A DNA stretch of 7,734 nt from Archaeoglobales archaeon (GCA_003663055.1 QMZF01000035.1:1-7734), one strand, 5' to 3'; shown: positions 1 through 5,495, numbered from the stretch's first letter. Notes: generated by a model not told the origin, from the sequence alone. Program-made: numbers and translations.

Positions 1-207
1 ATCCGGATTAATATTAAACGCCCTGAGAATTCCTGTGCATAGGAGTCTGATGGCTTTCAAATGCTCAGCCCTCTTCCTATGTATCTGAGAAGGCAAGACT
101 CCAAACGAATCATAAGCTTTGAAATACTCGCTAAAACCTACTTTTTCAAGTATGAACTTCATTTCAAAAAGAATTAGATGCAGAAGTATTATCTCGCCCT
201 TCTGCAT
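1..207 (-). CDS. UPF0058 family protein, 3' end beyond the window
   Basis: This is an open frame of 69 codons that runs off the left edge without a stop. The N-terminus reads MQKGEIILLH, and residues 39-57 (PSQIHRKRAEHLKAIRLLC) carry the proline-to-histidine segment and Lys/Glu/His helix that I recognise from the archaeal UPF0058 family. These are helical proteins of roughly 80-100 residues with no established function. The family normally begins M-x-K-x-E-L-I-x-L-H, which supports the ATG at 207. That start lies 10 bp after the stop of the winged-helix gene 218-433, so the two are probably cotranscribed. A GGAG lies about 13 nt upstream, inside the end of the preceding gene, which is a long spacing. 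Another ATG at 217 is in a different frame and hits a stop after 16 codons. The family call comes from remembered sequence patterns. The reading frame itself is well supported. Confidence 0.68.
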   Translation of the reverse strand, partial: MQKGEIILLHLILFEMKFILEKVGFSEYFKAYDSFGVLPSQIHRKRAEHLKAIRLLCTGILRAFNINPD

Positions 208-217
208 ACTCTAGCAT

Positions 218-433
218 TTACTCCACACTCATCTCTGTAATCGCCTTGCCAAAAGAGCTCAATTTTACTTTTCCATTGACCTCAATGAGCTCGGTTCCAA
301 TCAGGGTTTGCAGGATTTCCCTGACTTTTGGTTCAGGAATCCCCAAAACTTCGGAAATCTCTCCAATTTCGCATTCTTTCTCCCTCAACAGGTTTAGAAT
401 TTCACCCATAACCGCAAACACCTTTGAAACCAT
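218..433 (-). CDS. Small winged-helix DNA-binding protein (71 aa)
   Basis: The predicted product is one winged-helix domain and little else. Helix 1 covers about residues 3-17 (FAVMGEILNLLRE). The helix-turn-helix covers about 21-46 (EIGEISEVLGI, then PEPKVREILQTLI), and a short wing follows (ELIEVNGKVKLS). It is probably a transcription regulator; the ligand and targets are unknown. I start at the ATG at 433 because this N-terminus aligns with the similar protein at 586-795. An in-frame ATG at 490 would add 19 residues encoded by AT-rich promoter-like DNA. An ATG at 409, with AAGGTG 9-10 nt upstream, is a possible shorter start that would still keep the HTH. The gene probably heads an operon with the UPF0058 gene. 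It diverges from 586-795 across a region with repeated motifs, which suggests autoregulation. Confidence 0.75.
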   Translation of the reverse strand: MVSKVFAVMGEILNLLREKECEIGEISEVLGIPEPKVREILQTLIGTELIEVNGKVKLSSFGKAITEMSVE

Positions 434-448
434 ATTTGTTGTATTGAA

Positions 449-470
449 TTTTATACGTAAAAATATGTAA
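449..470 (-). promoter_or_regulatory. Putative promoter of the winged-helix gene at 433
   Basis: On the minus strand this AT-rich stretch contains TATAAAA (455-449) and a second AT-rich block, ATATTTTTA, just upstream. The upstream block lies about 30 nt before the ATG at 433 and TATAAAA about 19 nt. Which one serves TBP depends on whether translation starts at 433 or 409. Confidence 0.4.
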
Positions 471-474
471 GAAT

Positions 475-541
475 TACCAGTAAGTACCACAGATACCTAC
501 CAAAGGTCTTATCAAAAATCGTATTAAAGATACCTACTAAA
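475..541. repeat. Direct repeats between divergent regulators, candidate operator
   Basis: The 14-mer AGATACCTACYAAA occurs twice on the plus strand, at 491-504 and 528-541, differing only at the C/T position; the copies start 37 bp apart. Two further TACC cores lie at 475-478 and 485-488, each about one helical turn from the next (475, 485, 494). The array sits between the two divergent winged-helix promoters. The right-hand copy ends about 10 bp before the TATA region of the plus-strand gene. Placement suggests binding sites for one or both flanking regulators; that role is inference. Confidence 0.6.
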
Positions 542-549
542 AAATTAAG

Positions 550-564
550 CGAAAAAAATAAATA
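550..564 (+). promoter_or_regulatory. TATA/BRE region of the winged-helix gene at 586
   Basis: The stretch CGAAAAAAATAAATA resembles a purine-rich BRE followed by an archaeal TATA box. Its centre lies about 28 nt before the ATG at 586, so the mRNA is probably leaderless or nearly so. There is no well-spaced Shine-Dalgarno sequence. Confidence 0.5.
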
Positions 565-585
565 GAAGATAGAAATTCGAAGGGC

Positions 586-795
586 ATGCATAGGCTGGAC
601 GAAACACTCAACGCCATTCTAAAATTACTCAGCAATGGACACTGGCATAAAATCGAAGAAATTAAAGAGAAGATAAGCATGACAGAGGACAAGATCGAAA
701 AGGCTATACAATTTCTTAATGAATTTGAATTTGTAGAAGTGAGGGGAAGAGAGGTACGAATTAGGGAACTGGGTTTAAAGCTCCTGGAATTCTGA
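586..795 (+). CDS. Small winged-helix DNA-binding protein (69 aa)
   Basis: This is a second single-domain winged-helix protein. Helix 1 covers about residues 5-16 (DETLNAILKLLS). The HTH covers about 23-45 (IEEIKEKISM, then EDKIEKAIQFLN). The wing covers about 48-60 (FVEVRGREVRIRE), and a short C-terminal helix follows. It aligns along its length with the protein encoded divergently at 218-433: ILxLL at the start, EI in the HTH, (I/V)EVxG in the wing and a terminal Gly-containing helix. The two may be paralogues or only share a fold. The ATG at 586 lies a leaderless distance from its TATA box and is the only sensible start. Its last 21 bp overlap the convergent gene 775-1014. A DNA-binding role is likely; targets are unknown. 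Confidence 0.75.
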   Translation: MHRLDETLNAILKLLSNGHWHKIEEIKEKISMTEDKIEKAIQFLNEFEFVEVRGREVRIRELGLKLLEF

Positions 796-1014
796 ATTTA
801 ACTCCCTAAGCTTTTCTAAAAGCCTCTTACCCTTCTCTGTAAGTTTATACTCCGGATTTGACTTCTCTACGAATCCCTCTGCAAGCAGTAAATCAAAGTA
901 CTTCTTAAAGCTCTTGTAATTTAGGTAGGAGTTGTACTGTATCCTTGTCTTACTTCCTCCTTTCTCCAGTGCCTCTAGTATTGAAGCGATGATTTCCCAT
1001 TTTCCCCTTCGCAT
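775..1014 (-). CDS. HTH_45-type archaeal winged-helix regulator (79 aa)
   Basis: The protein matches the archaeal winged-helix pattern known as HTH_45. It has an opening R-x-x-x-x-I-I-A-x-I-L-E-A (residues 3-15), then a KTRI motif (22-25) leading into the HTH, with recognition helix YKSFKKYFDLLL (33-44). The wing is GFVEKSNPEYKLTEKG (47-62), and a charged C-terminal helix follows (63-79). Such proteins are predicted transcription regulators with unknown ligands. I start at the ATG at 1014. A TATA-like box lies 26 nt upstream, and the family begins at this point. A frame upstream to a TTG at 1092 would add 26 residues from AT-rich DNA and overlap the KaiC-like stop codon, so I reject it. The gene lies downstream of and on the same strand as the KaiC-like gene, but has its own promoter. 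Its 3' end overlaps gene 586-795 tail to tail. Confidence 0.8.
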   Translation of the reverse strand: MRRGKWEIIASILEALEKGGSKTRIQYNSYLNYKSFKKYFDLLLAEGFVEKSNPEYKLTEKGKRLLEKLRELNSEFQEL

Positions 1015-1036
1015 GCTCAAGCCGGAAATATTGCAA

Positions 1037-1050
1037 TTAATAAATTTTAC
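1037..1050 (-). promoter_or_regulatory. TATA/BRE region of the HTH_45 gene
   Basis: On the minus strand, GTAAAA is followed by TTTATTAA (1044-1037). The centre of the box is about 26 nt before the ATG at 1014, which suggests a leaderless transcript and supports that start codon. Confidence 0.5.
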
Positions 1051-1088
1051 TATTTTTGCTATTTTGCTCAAACAGTAAAACTGAAGGA

Positions 1089-2528
1089 TCAAATTTCCCT
1101 AAGAGTGCCTACCATAAGCCCTGCGTAGCTCCTTAAGGGTTCACCTATCTTTAGCCCTTCCCCTTCCTTCATGTGGAGAACTCTCAGCGTGCGTTCATGG
1201 TCGCCGAACCTATTCTTCATCACGGCTATTACCTTCAAAAGCTCTCCGTTCATTTCCATAAACCTTCCGAGAATGAGGTAGTCGCACAGGTAGCTTATAC
1301 CACCACCCGTAAACTGGAAGATGTCCGCTGCTTCGCTTACCTCATAAGTTTGCAGCATAATCGTTCCCCTAGCTGAGAGGAATGGACAGAGAAGCTGAAG
1401 AGCTCTCGTTAGTTCCTCCGAAGTTAACGCCATGCGTTGTAAACTGTTAATCGGATCTATAGCCACGATGCTGGGGTTGTATGACCATACATCATCGGTT
1501 ACCATTCGGTAAAACTTTCCAAGATTCATTCCGTAGGGCGAGACATGTTTTACTACTAACTTGGAGGGTGTGTAGTTGAAGAGCGTTTTTAGCCTGTGGG
1601 CAATCACTTCCTCTGTCTCCTCAAAGGAATAAAGTATCCCTACATCCCCCCTCCTGTCATTCTCTATTAGCATCTGGAGACACATGTTGGTTTTTCCAAC
1701 TCCGCTCTTTCCAGCTATAAGAACGTCGGAGCCATCGTATATACCACCGCCCAACATCGCATCGAGTTCGGGGCTGCCAGTAGATAGGAGTTTTCTCTCC
1801 CTTTTCGTCTCTTCTCTGGCATTTAAGGGTATAATCGGATAAACGACTATTCCTTGGGGAGTTATGTCAAAGTAATGCCTTCCAAGCCAAGCATTTCCAC
1901 CACGGTATTTAAGGACGTTTATCGTTCTGAAAACCTCCCCATCGTTTCTAACGACCCTCTCTAAAACGAACTCACCGCTCGTGAGATAGCTTATTATCTC
2001 CCTTCCCACTTCTGTTGTTAGTTCCTCCGCTATAACGGACGTTATATTCTTTTTATTGAAAAACTGTATTATGGACGAAACTATCCTCCTATAAATCGAC
2101 GGGTCTTTAGATGCATCCCTTAGTATGCTCATTCCGTCTATAAAAACTCTGCTCGCACCTTTAAGCTCTTCAAGCTTAGTTATAGATTCGATAAAACTGT
2201 GTATCTCGCTTATGGAATCGAAGCCTATGAACAAAAGATCAGAGGACAGAATATCAGTTTCCGATACTTTGTCTATGAAATGAAAGTTCGGAGAATCAAT
2301 ATTCCAGCCAAAAGATTCTGCCTGCATAGCAACTTCTTCTTTTGGCTCGTCAAAAGAGAGATAAACAACTTTTTCCCCTTTTTCGACTCCCGCAAACAGA
2401 AACTGCAAGCCGAAAATAGTTTTTCCACTGCCAGGCCCGCCTTTAAGCAGGTAGGCCCAACCCCTTTCTAGGCCACCCCTCAAAATCTCATCGAGGCCCA
2501 ATATACCTGTGGAAACTTTTCTGTGCAT
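1089..2528 (-). CDS. Double-domain KaiC-like RecA-superfamily ATPase (479 aa)
   Basis: Two KaiC domains lie in tandem. Domain 1 has Walker A GGPGSGKT (30-37), DE at 60-61 where the catalytic acidic pair is expected, and Walker B VFID (128-131). Domain 2 has Walker A GKSGVGKT (273-280), the acidic pair EE (303-304), Walker B IVAID (354-358) and a C-terminal GRFMEMNGEL segment (421-430) as in KaiC. It is a cytosolic ATPase that probably acts in signal transduction. Archaeal proteins of this type are not tied to a circadian clock, and no KaiA or KaiB gene is visible here. By remembered alignment, the KaiC CII sites T426, S431 and T432 fall at T407, S412 and Y413. The length is normal for a two-domain member. 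The start at 2528 is supported by a TATA box about 24 nt upstream. The HTH_45 regulator follows on the same strand. Confidence 0.92.
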   Translation of the reverse strand: MHRKVSTGILGLDEILRGGLERGWAYLLKGGPGSGKTIFGLQFLFAGVEKGEKVVYLSFDEPKEEVAMQAESFGWNIDSPNFHFIDKVSETDILSSDLLFIGFDSISEIHSFIESITKLEELKGASRVFIDGMSILRDASKDPSIYRRIVSSIIQFFNKKNITSVIAEELTTEVGREIISYLTSGEFVLERVVRNDGEVFRTINVLKYRGGNAWLGRHYFDITPQGIVVYPIIPLNAREETKRERKLLSTGSPELDAMLGGGIYDGSDVLIAGKSGVGKTNMCLQMLIENDRRGDVGILYSFEETEEVIAHRLKTLFNYTPSKLVVKHVSPYGMNLGKFYRMVTDDVWSYNPSIVAIDPINSLQRMALTSEELTRALQLLCPFLSARGTIMLQTYEVSEAADIFQFTGGGISYLCDYLILGRFMEMNGELLKVIAVMKNRFGDHERTLRVLHMKEGEGLKIGEPLRSYAGLMVGTLREI

Positions 2529-2548
2529 GTTACTTCTACATCCCTGCG

Positions 2549-2560
2549 TTTATAAGTTTT
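2549..2560 (-). promoter_or_regulatory. TATA box of the KaiC-like gene
   Basis: The minus strand reads AAAACTTATAAA, with the TATA core at 2556-2549. The core centre is about 24 nt before the ATG at 2528 and there is no Shine-Dalgarno sequence, so the transcript is probably leaderless. Confidence 0.55.
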
Positions 2561-2589
2561 TTCACGTTTTTTCGATTATTATTTTAGTT

Positions 2590-2598
2590 TAAAAAACA
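2590..2598 (-). terminator. Possible oligo-T terminator after the TrmO-dUTPase operon
   Basis: About 25-35 nt after the stop codon at 2624 the minus-strand transcript would contain GTTTTTTAA within a very AT-rich stretch. Archaeal RNA polymerase can terminate at such U tracts. The evidence is only position and composition. Confidence 0.3.
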
Positions 2599-2623
2599 TA
2601 ATTTTTTGATAAAATATATTAAA

Positions 2624-3484
2624 TCAGTGTATATTCTCCAGCTGGTAGATGCCGCTATACGGTTCAGTTTCTTCTGTTAATTTTACAAATATCAGCTGTA
2701 AAATCCTTGCATTCCTCTTTAGCCATATCCCGTCGCTGTAAACAACCAATCCCACCTCGCTTCTTCCTTTGTAACCAGCATCCCACACGGCTGTAAGTAT
2801 ATTTGCCCCACAACGAACCAGAGAACTTCTAGGCCTGCCAAAGGCCATAACATCCTTACCAAGATTGACTATTTCGTTTATCCTTGCCCTGTAGACACCC
2901 TTTGAAAGAAAAACCCAGTCGTCTTCGAATGGGATTTCTTCAATTTCAGGCAAAGTCCTTTCGCTGTTGTCGAAGTCAAGCTTACCGCAACCCTTGATTT
3001 TCGCCACGCTTTGTAGAGTGCAGTCAAAGCCGTTGGGCTGAAGCTGGGTTTTTAGGTCTATATAGTTCTCTATTAACTTTTCGTCGCGAATTCTTCTCTC
3101 TATTTCTTTCCTACTGAGAACGCTTCCGTACGGCAGATCGTACACCTCCGCGTAGGGTTTTATATCTATGACAGGTGAACCGGGCAGAGCGTCAAGCCCC
3201 TTAACCCTAAGGATGTTTCCCTCAACAGAGATGAGTCTTACCGCTGTAAAGCCTATCCTGTTCGGCCTGTTTGGAGAACGAGTAGAGAAGACGCCTCTAA
3301 GGGGGCGCGACTTGTCTCCTTTTGGATGAACAAGTAGTTTCTCCTCGCTGAGATGCAGAAAGTAGAAAATCCATAGGTAGCGAAAGTTCTCAATACCTCT
3401 CAGCCCTTCAGCGTATTCTTGCAGAATTTCCACGGTGTTCTCATCCCTCACGTATCCTATCGGTTTTACCTCCATTTCCATCAT
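2624..3484 (-). CDS. TrmO/TsaA-like tRNA methyltransferase domain fused to a dUTPase-like domain (286 aa)
   Basis: Residues 5-116 form a TsaA/TrmO domain, with VKPIGYVRDE (6-15), LRGIENFRYLW (28-38), STRSPNRPNRIG (67-78) and GSPVIDIKPYAE (102-113). Known TrmO uses S-adenosylmethionine to N6-methylate t6A37 of tRNA. Residues 122-286 match the archaeal dUTPase / dCTP-deaminase superfamily: LSRKEI (123-128), QPNGFDCTL (149-157), GRPRSSL (216-222), WDAGYKG (234-240) and a C-terminal YSGIYQLENIH. The deaminase glutamate expected ten residues after the Asp of WDAGYKG is Gly245 here, so dUTP hydrolysis is likelier than deamination. The linker is only about five residues. No ATG, GTG or TTG sits at the junction, so one polypeptide is made. 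The start may be 3484 or the adjacent ATG at 3481; a GGTG lies just upstream. It is the last gene of the operon, overlapping the SWIM gene by 4 bp. Confidence 0.85.
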   Translation of the reverse strand: MMEMEVKPIGYVRDENTVEILQEYAEGLRGIENFRYLWIFYFLHLSEEKLLVHPKGDKSRPLRGVFSTRSPNRPNRIGFTAVRLISVEGNILRVKGLDALPGSPVIDIKPYAEVYDLPYGSVLSRKEIERRIRDEKLIENYIDLKTQLQPNGFDCTLQSVAKIKGCGKLDFDNSERTLPEIEEIPFEDDWVFLSKGVYRARINEIVNLGKDVMAFGRPRSSLVRCGANILTAVWDAGYKGRSEVGLVVYSDGIWLKRNARILQLIFVKLTEETEPYSGIYQLENIH

Positions 3485-3816
3485 TTCACCATGAAGTCAA
3501 CGTAGTACTCGTCATACTCGTCGTATTTGTGCATAAGCTTTGCCGTTTTTACTGCTATAATGTGGGCACACGGCCTTCTTGTCTTCAGGTTGAACTGAAA
3601 GTCTCGGCATGTGCAAAAGTCATTGTCAACTATGTATTCGTGTTCGCCAATAACTACGAAAAAATCCCTGTACTTTTTTACCCTTCCTTCTTTAATATAA
3701 AAGAAGGCCTTTTCACCCCTCTTGCCGTATTCAAATAGGAGAGCCCTGTAAAGTTCGTATCCCATCCCTTTTTTCGCAGCCTTCACGATTTCTTCTGGCA
3801 AATCAAATCTCTTCAT
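3481..3816 (-). CDS. SWIM zinc-finger protein (111 aa)
   Basis: The SWIM signature C-x-C-x(n)-C-x-H is complete: Cys68 and Cys70 (FCTC), then Cys83 and His85 (RPCAHI). These residues should bind one zinc. The N-terminal 50 residues are basic (KKGMGYELYRA, EGRVKKYR). A beta-rich stretch (FFVVIGEHEYIVDND) precedes the finger, and the protein ends in a tail rich in Tyr, Asp and Glu (KYDEYDEYYVDF). SWIM domains bind DNA or partner proteins, and some assist recombination mediators. The specific role here is unknown. The gene overlaps the upstream DUF2150 gene by 14 bp and the downstream TrmO-dUTPase gene by 4 bp (ATGA), so translational coupling is likely. The length is typical of stand-alone archaeal SWIM proteins. 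Confidence 0.85.
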   Translation of the reverse strand: MKRFDLPEEIVKAAKKGMGYELYRALLFEYGKRGEKAFFYIKEGRVKKYRDFFVVIGEHEYIVDNDFCTCRDFQFNLKTRRPCAHIIAVKTAKLMHKYDEYDEYYVDFMVK

Positions 3817-4369
3817 CGGATGGCGAGTCGATTTCCATAAGGAGCATTACAGTATTTATCGCATCTATCCCATCAACCCAGTTGAGCACCATTCCATCTT
3901 CCGGCACTTCTACGTTTTCGGGAAGCTTTTCGCCCTTAAAAACCTTTGCTCCAGCCCTTGCAATCGTGTCAAAGGCTCCCTCAAAGTCACCTTTTCTTTC
4001 TTTGGCTACAGCTTCTTTGATCAAAGCGTTTATACTCTTCTTGCTTATCTTGCCCTCCACACAGTATTTTGCAGATTTTACAACTACCTTCAGCCCCTCC
4101 TTAACAAAATCAAAGAAGTCACTCTTAAAGGGATCATCAAAACTCACTTTGGTGTTAAGGATTTCCTCCATCCTCTCCAGTTCTGCAAGAGCATCTTTCT
4201 TTGTTATTTCTCTCTCCTTAGCGGCCCTTATTACGTTAAAACATGCGACGACGAAATCCTCCATCATCTGGTCGAACACAACGAGAGAATCAGCATCCTC
4301 CAAGTCAACGTTCGCTTCTCTTATCTTGTTGACCCAGTTGTTGAACCTCGTCTCGCTGTAGTAGTTCAT
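3803..4369 (-). CDS. DUF2150 family archaeal protein (188 aa)
   Basis: The product is a mostly alpha-helical, charged, soluble protein beginning MNYYSETRFNNWVNKI. This opening, and the later FDQMMEDFVVACFNVI and VLNWVDGIDAINTVM segments, are what I associate with DUF2150, a family seen only in euryarchaea and without known function. There is no signal peptide or membrane segment. I use the ATG at 4369 because a TATA box lies 26 nt upstream, GGCGGA precedes it by 3 nt, and the family starts with this motif. An in-frame ATG at 4429 would add 20 residues translated from the promoter. It is the first gene of the operon with the SWIM and TrmO-dUTPase genes; its stop lies 14 bp inside the SWIM gene. 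The family name is from memory and less certain than the reading frame. Confidence 0.75.
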   Translation of the reverse strand: MNYYSETRFNNWVNKIREANVDLEDADSLVVFDQMMEDFVVACFNVIRAAKEREITKKDALAELERMEEILNTKVSFDDPFKSDFFDFVKEGLKVVVKSAKYCVEGKISKKSINALIKEAVAKERKGDFEGAFDTIARAGAKVFKGEKLPENVEVPEDGMVLNWVDGIDAINTVMLLMEIDSPSDEEI

Positions 4370-4390
4370 CGTTCCGCCATCTGTAGCGGA

Positions 4391-4404
4391 GATTATAACG
4401 TTTT
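4391..4404 (-). promoter_or_regulatory. TATA box of the DUF2150-SWIM-TrmO/dUTPase operon
   Basis: The minus strand reads AAAACGTTATAATC; the core TTATAATC is at 4398-4391, centred about 26 nt before the ATG at 4369. This supports the shorter start for the DUF2150 protein and a leaderless or nearly leaderless operon mRNA. Confidence 0.5.
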
Positions 4405-4500
4405 TGTTTAACATTAACGTCATGTTCATAGTTCATCGCTATTGTCAGCAGCCTTCTGGGCAATACATCATCCAATTTTTGAATACTAAAAGACAAAAAG

Positions 4501-4519
4501 AAAAATTTATCAATAAATC
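4501..4519 (+). promoter_or_regulatory. TATA/BRE region of the membrane-protein gene
   Basis: AAAAATTTATCAATAAATC holds two overlapping candidates: TTTATCAA (4506-4513), about 35 nt before the ATG at 4544, and AATAAATC (4512-4519), about 28 nt before it. The first would leave a short leader containing GTGGT; the second would give a leaderless mRNA. Confidence 0.4.
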
Positions 4520-4543
4520 TACTAAAATTCCGAGCGTGGTAAG

Positions 4544-5032
4544 ATGAGCAACCAAAGACTCAAAGCACATCTTTCGCAGAGCGAGCATCAGAATCAATCC
4601 GTAACCAGCAAAACTCGCGAAGATCAAACAGCACCAAGCAAACTTCTGTGCTGGCTGGTTATAGCATATTTAGTGATATCCTGTGCAATTCTCATCCTCG
4701 GAGTTTCTGAAACAACTCTGATCATAAAATCCATTAAGTTAAAGTTTGGTGTGGACTGGGCTGTGGGTTTCGTTGGAATCATGACATTCTTTGTAATGCT
4801 GGCCGTTGCCCATGGTCTGTCACATTCCAAGTATCTGGACAGGGGCGAAATCAGAAAGGCGATAGTGGCATCGTTCCTTGCGGTATATTTCTCCATCCTA
4901 TCGGTACTAACGTTCTCGAAAGTTGAATACGACAAGTCCATCATGGATGGATTCACAAGCCTAGTCGGCGCTATAGTGCTTTCGTACTTTATAACGCGTC
5001 CGATTGAGAAAATCAAGGGCGGCAGCCATTAG
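4544..5032 (+). CDS. Unrecognised integral membrane protein, four predicted helices (162 aa)
   Basis: I do not recognise the family. The first 32 residues are polar and rich in Gln, Ser and Thr, probably a cytoplasmic tail. Four hydrophobic segments follow: about 34-54 (LLCWLVIAYLVISCAILILG), 72-90 (WAVGFVGIMTFFVMLAVAH), 105-124 (KAIVASFLAVYFSILSVLTF) and 135-151 (DGFTSLVGAIVLSYFIT). The C-terminus is short and basic (RPIEKIKGGSH). Loops carry His and charged residues (GLSHSKYLDRGEIRK). An even helix number with a basic C-terminus fits both ends inside the cytoplasm. The gene is divergent from the DUF2150 operon and its stop overlaps that of archease by 4 bp, tail to tail. No active-site motif is visible, so transport, sensing and a structural role all remain possible. 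The frame is well supported by its hydrophobic periodicity and promoter. Confidence 0.75.
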   Translation: MSNQRLKAHLSQSEHQNQSVTSKTREDQTAPSKLLCWLVIAYLVISCAILILGVSETTLIIKSIKLKFGVDWAVGFVGIMTFFVMLAVAHGLSHSKYLDRGEIRKAIVASFLAVYFSILSVLTFSKVEYDKSIMDGFTSLVGAIVLSYFITRPIEKIKGGSH

Positions 5033-5439
5033 ATATCAACGACAACAAAAGCGTACCATCCGTCACTCTTTTCCACTTTAAAGTTATGAAGCGTTATGGC
5101 TTTAGGCTCAACTTTTACAGCTTCTGGCTTTAGCTTTCCGCCGTAGAGCTTGCCCCTTGCCCTCAAAACTTCTCCCCCTTCAACGCTAACGTCTGCTTGC
5201 CTTGCAGCATAGAACTCCGTATCGAATAGAAACAAAAGTTCGTTCAGCCAGTGGTAAACGAGAACATCTTCTGAATCGCCCTCCACCTCTATTTCTTTTT
5301 CGATTTCTCCTTCAAGTCTATCCGAGTAAACAAAAGCCTCACAAAACGCAAGGGTTGCGTTTTCTATAAGCTCCTCAATCGTCTCTCCAAAAACCTCGAA
5401 GGCCACATCGGCCGTGTGGTCAATAAAGCGGTACTTCAT
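5029..5439 (-). CDS. Archease (136 aa)
   Basis: Archease activates the RNA ligase RtcB, which joins tRNA halves after intron removal and repairs RNA ends; it promotes guanylylation of RtcB. The protein begins with the family signature FIDHTADVAFEVFG (5-18). It has the central LNELLFLFDTEF segment (65-76), the late motif EPKAITLHNF (111-120), and ends in the conserved VVVDI. The acidic residues expected to bind the metal are present: Asp11 near the N-terminus and Asp135 at the C-terminus. The length of 136 is close to the family norm (about 140). The ATG at 5439 has AGGAG 4 nt upstream. The gene is transcribed divergently from mer and converges on the membrane-protein gene with a 4-bp overlap. 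RtcB is not in the window. Confidence 0.93.
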   Translation of the reverse strand: MKYRFIDHTADVAFEVFGETIEELIENATLAFCEAFVYSDRLEGEIEKEIEVEGDSEDVLVYHWLNELLFLFDTEFYAARQADVSVEGGEVLRARGKLYGGKLKPEAVKVEPKAITLHNFKVEKSDGWYAFVVVDI

Positions 5440-5443
5440 AATT

Positions 5444-5495
5444 CTCCTATCTTTTCCAGTTATTTAAGGACTATGCGATCACTATCATATTTAAA
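5444..5495 (-). promoter_or_regulatory. Archease SD and promoter candidates
   Basis: AGGAG (5448-5444, minus strand) lies 4 nt before the ATG and is a good Shine-Dalgarno sequence. Two TATA candidates exist: TTAAATAA (5467-5460), about 25 nt before the ATG, and TTTAAATA (5495-5488), about 52 nt before it. Only the distal box would place the SD within the transcript, so it is the better choice if the SD is used. Confidence 0.45.

Noticed and set aside
434..490. N-terminal extension of the winged-helix protein to an ATG at 490
   Set aside because: It would translate the TATA-like region and part of the repeat array, and has no counterpart in the similar protein at 586.
1015..1092. N-terminal extension of the HTH_45 protein to a TTG at 1092
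   Set aside because: The DNA is promoter-like, the family starts at the ATG at 1014, and a TATA box lies 26 nt before that ATG.
3882..4361. 159-codon open frame antisense to the DUF2150 gene
   Set aside because: Its Ser/Leu/Thr-rich product is typical of the complement of a Lys/Glu-rich gene, and it has no promoter or SD.
4370..4429. N-terminal extension of the DUF2150 protein to an ATG at 4429
   Set aside because: It includes the TATA box, and the recognisable family start is MNYYSE at 4369.
4432..4472. C/D-box-like small RNA on the minus strand (GATGATGT, CTGA, GCGATGAA)
   Set aside because: The C box is imperfect and no terminal D box (CTGA) follows at a suitable distance, so the match is too weak.
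4624..5016. 130-codon open frame antisense to the membrane protein
   Set aside because: No domain was recognised, while the plus-strand frame has clear membrane helices and a promoter.
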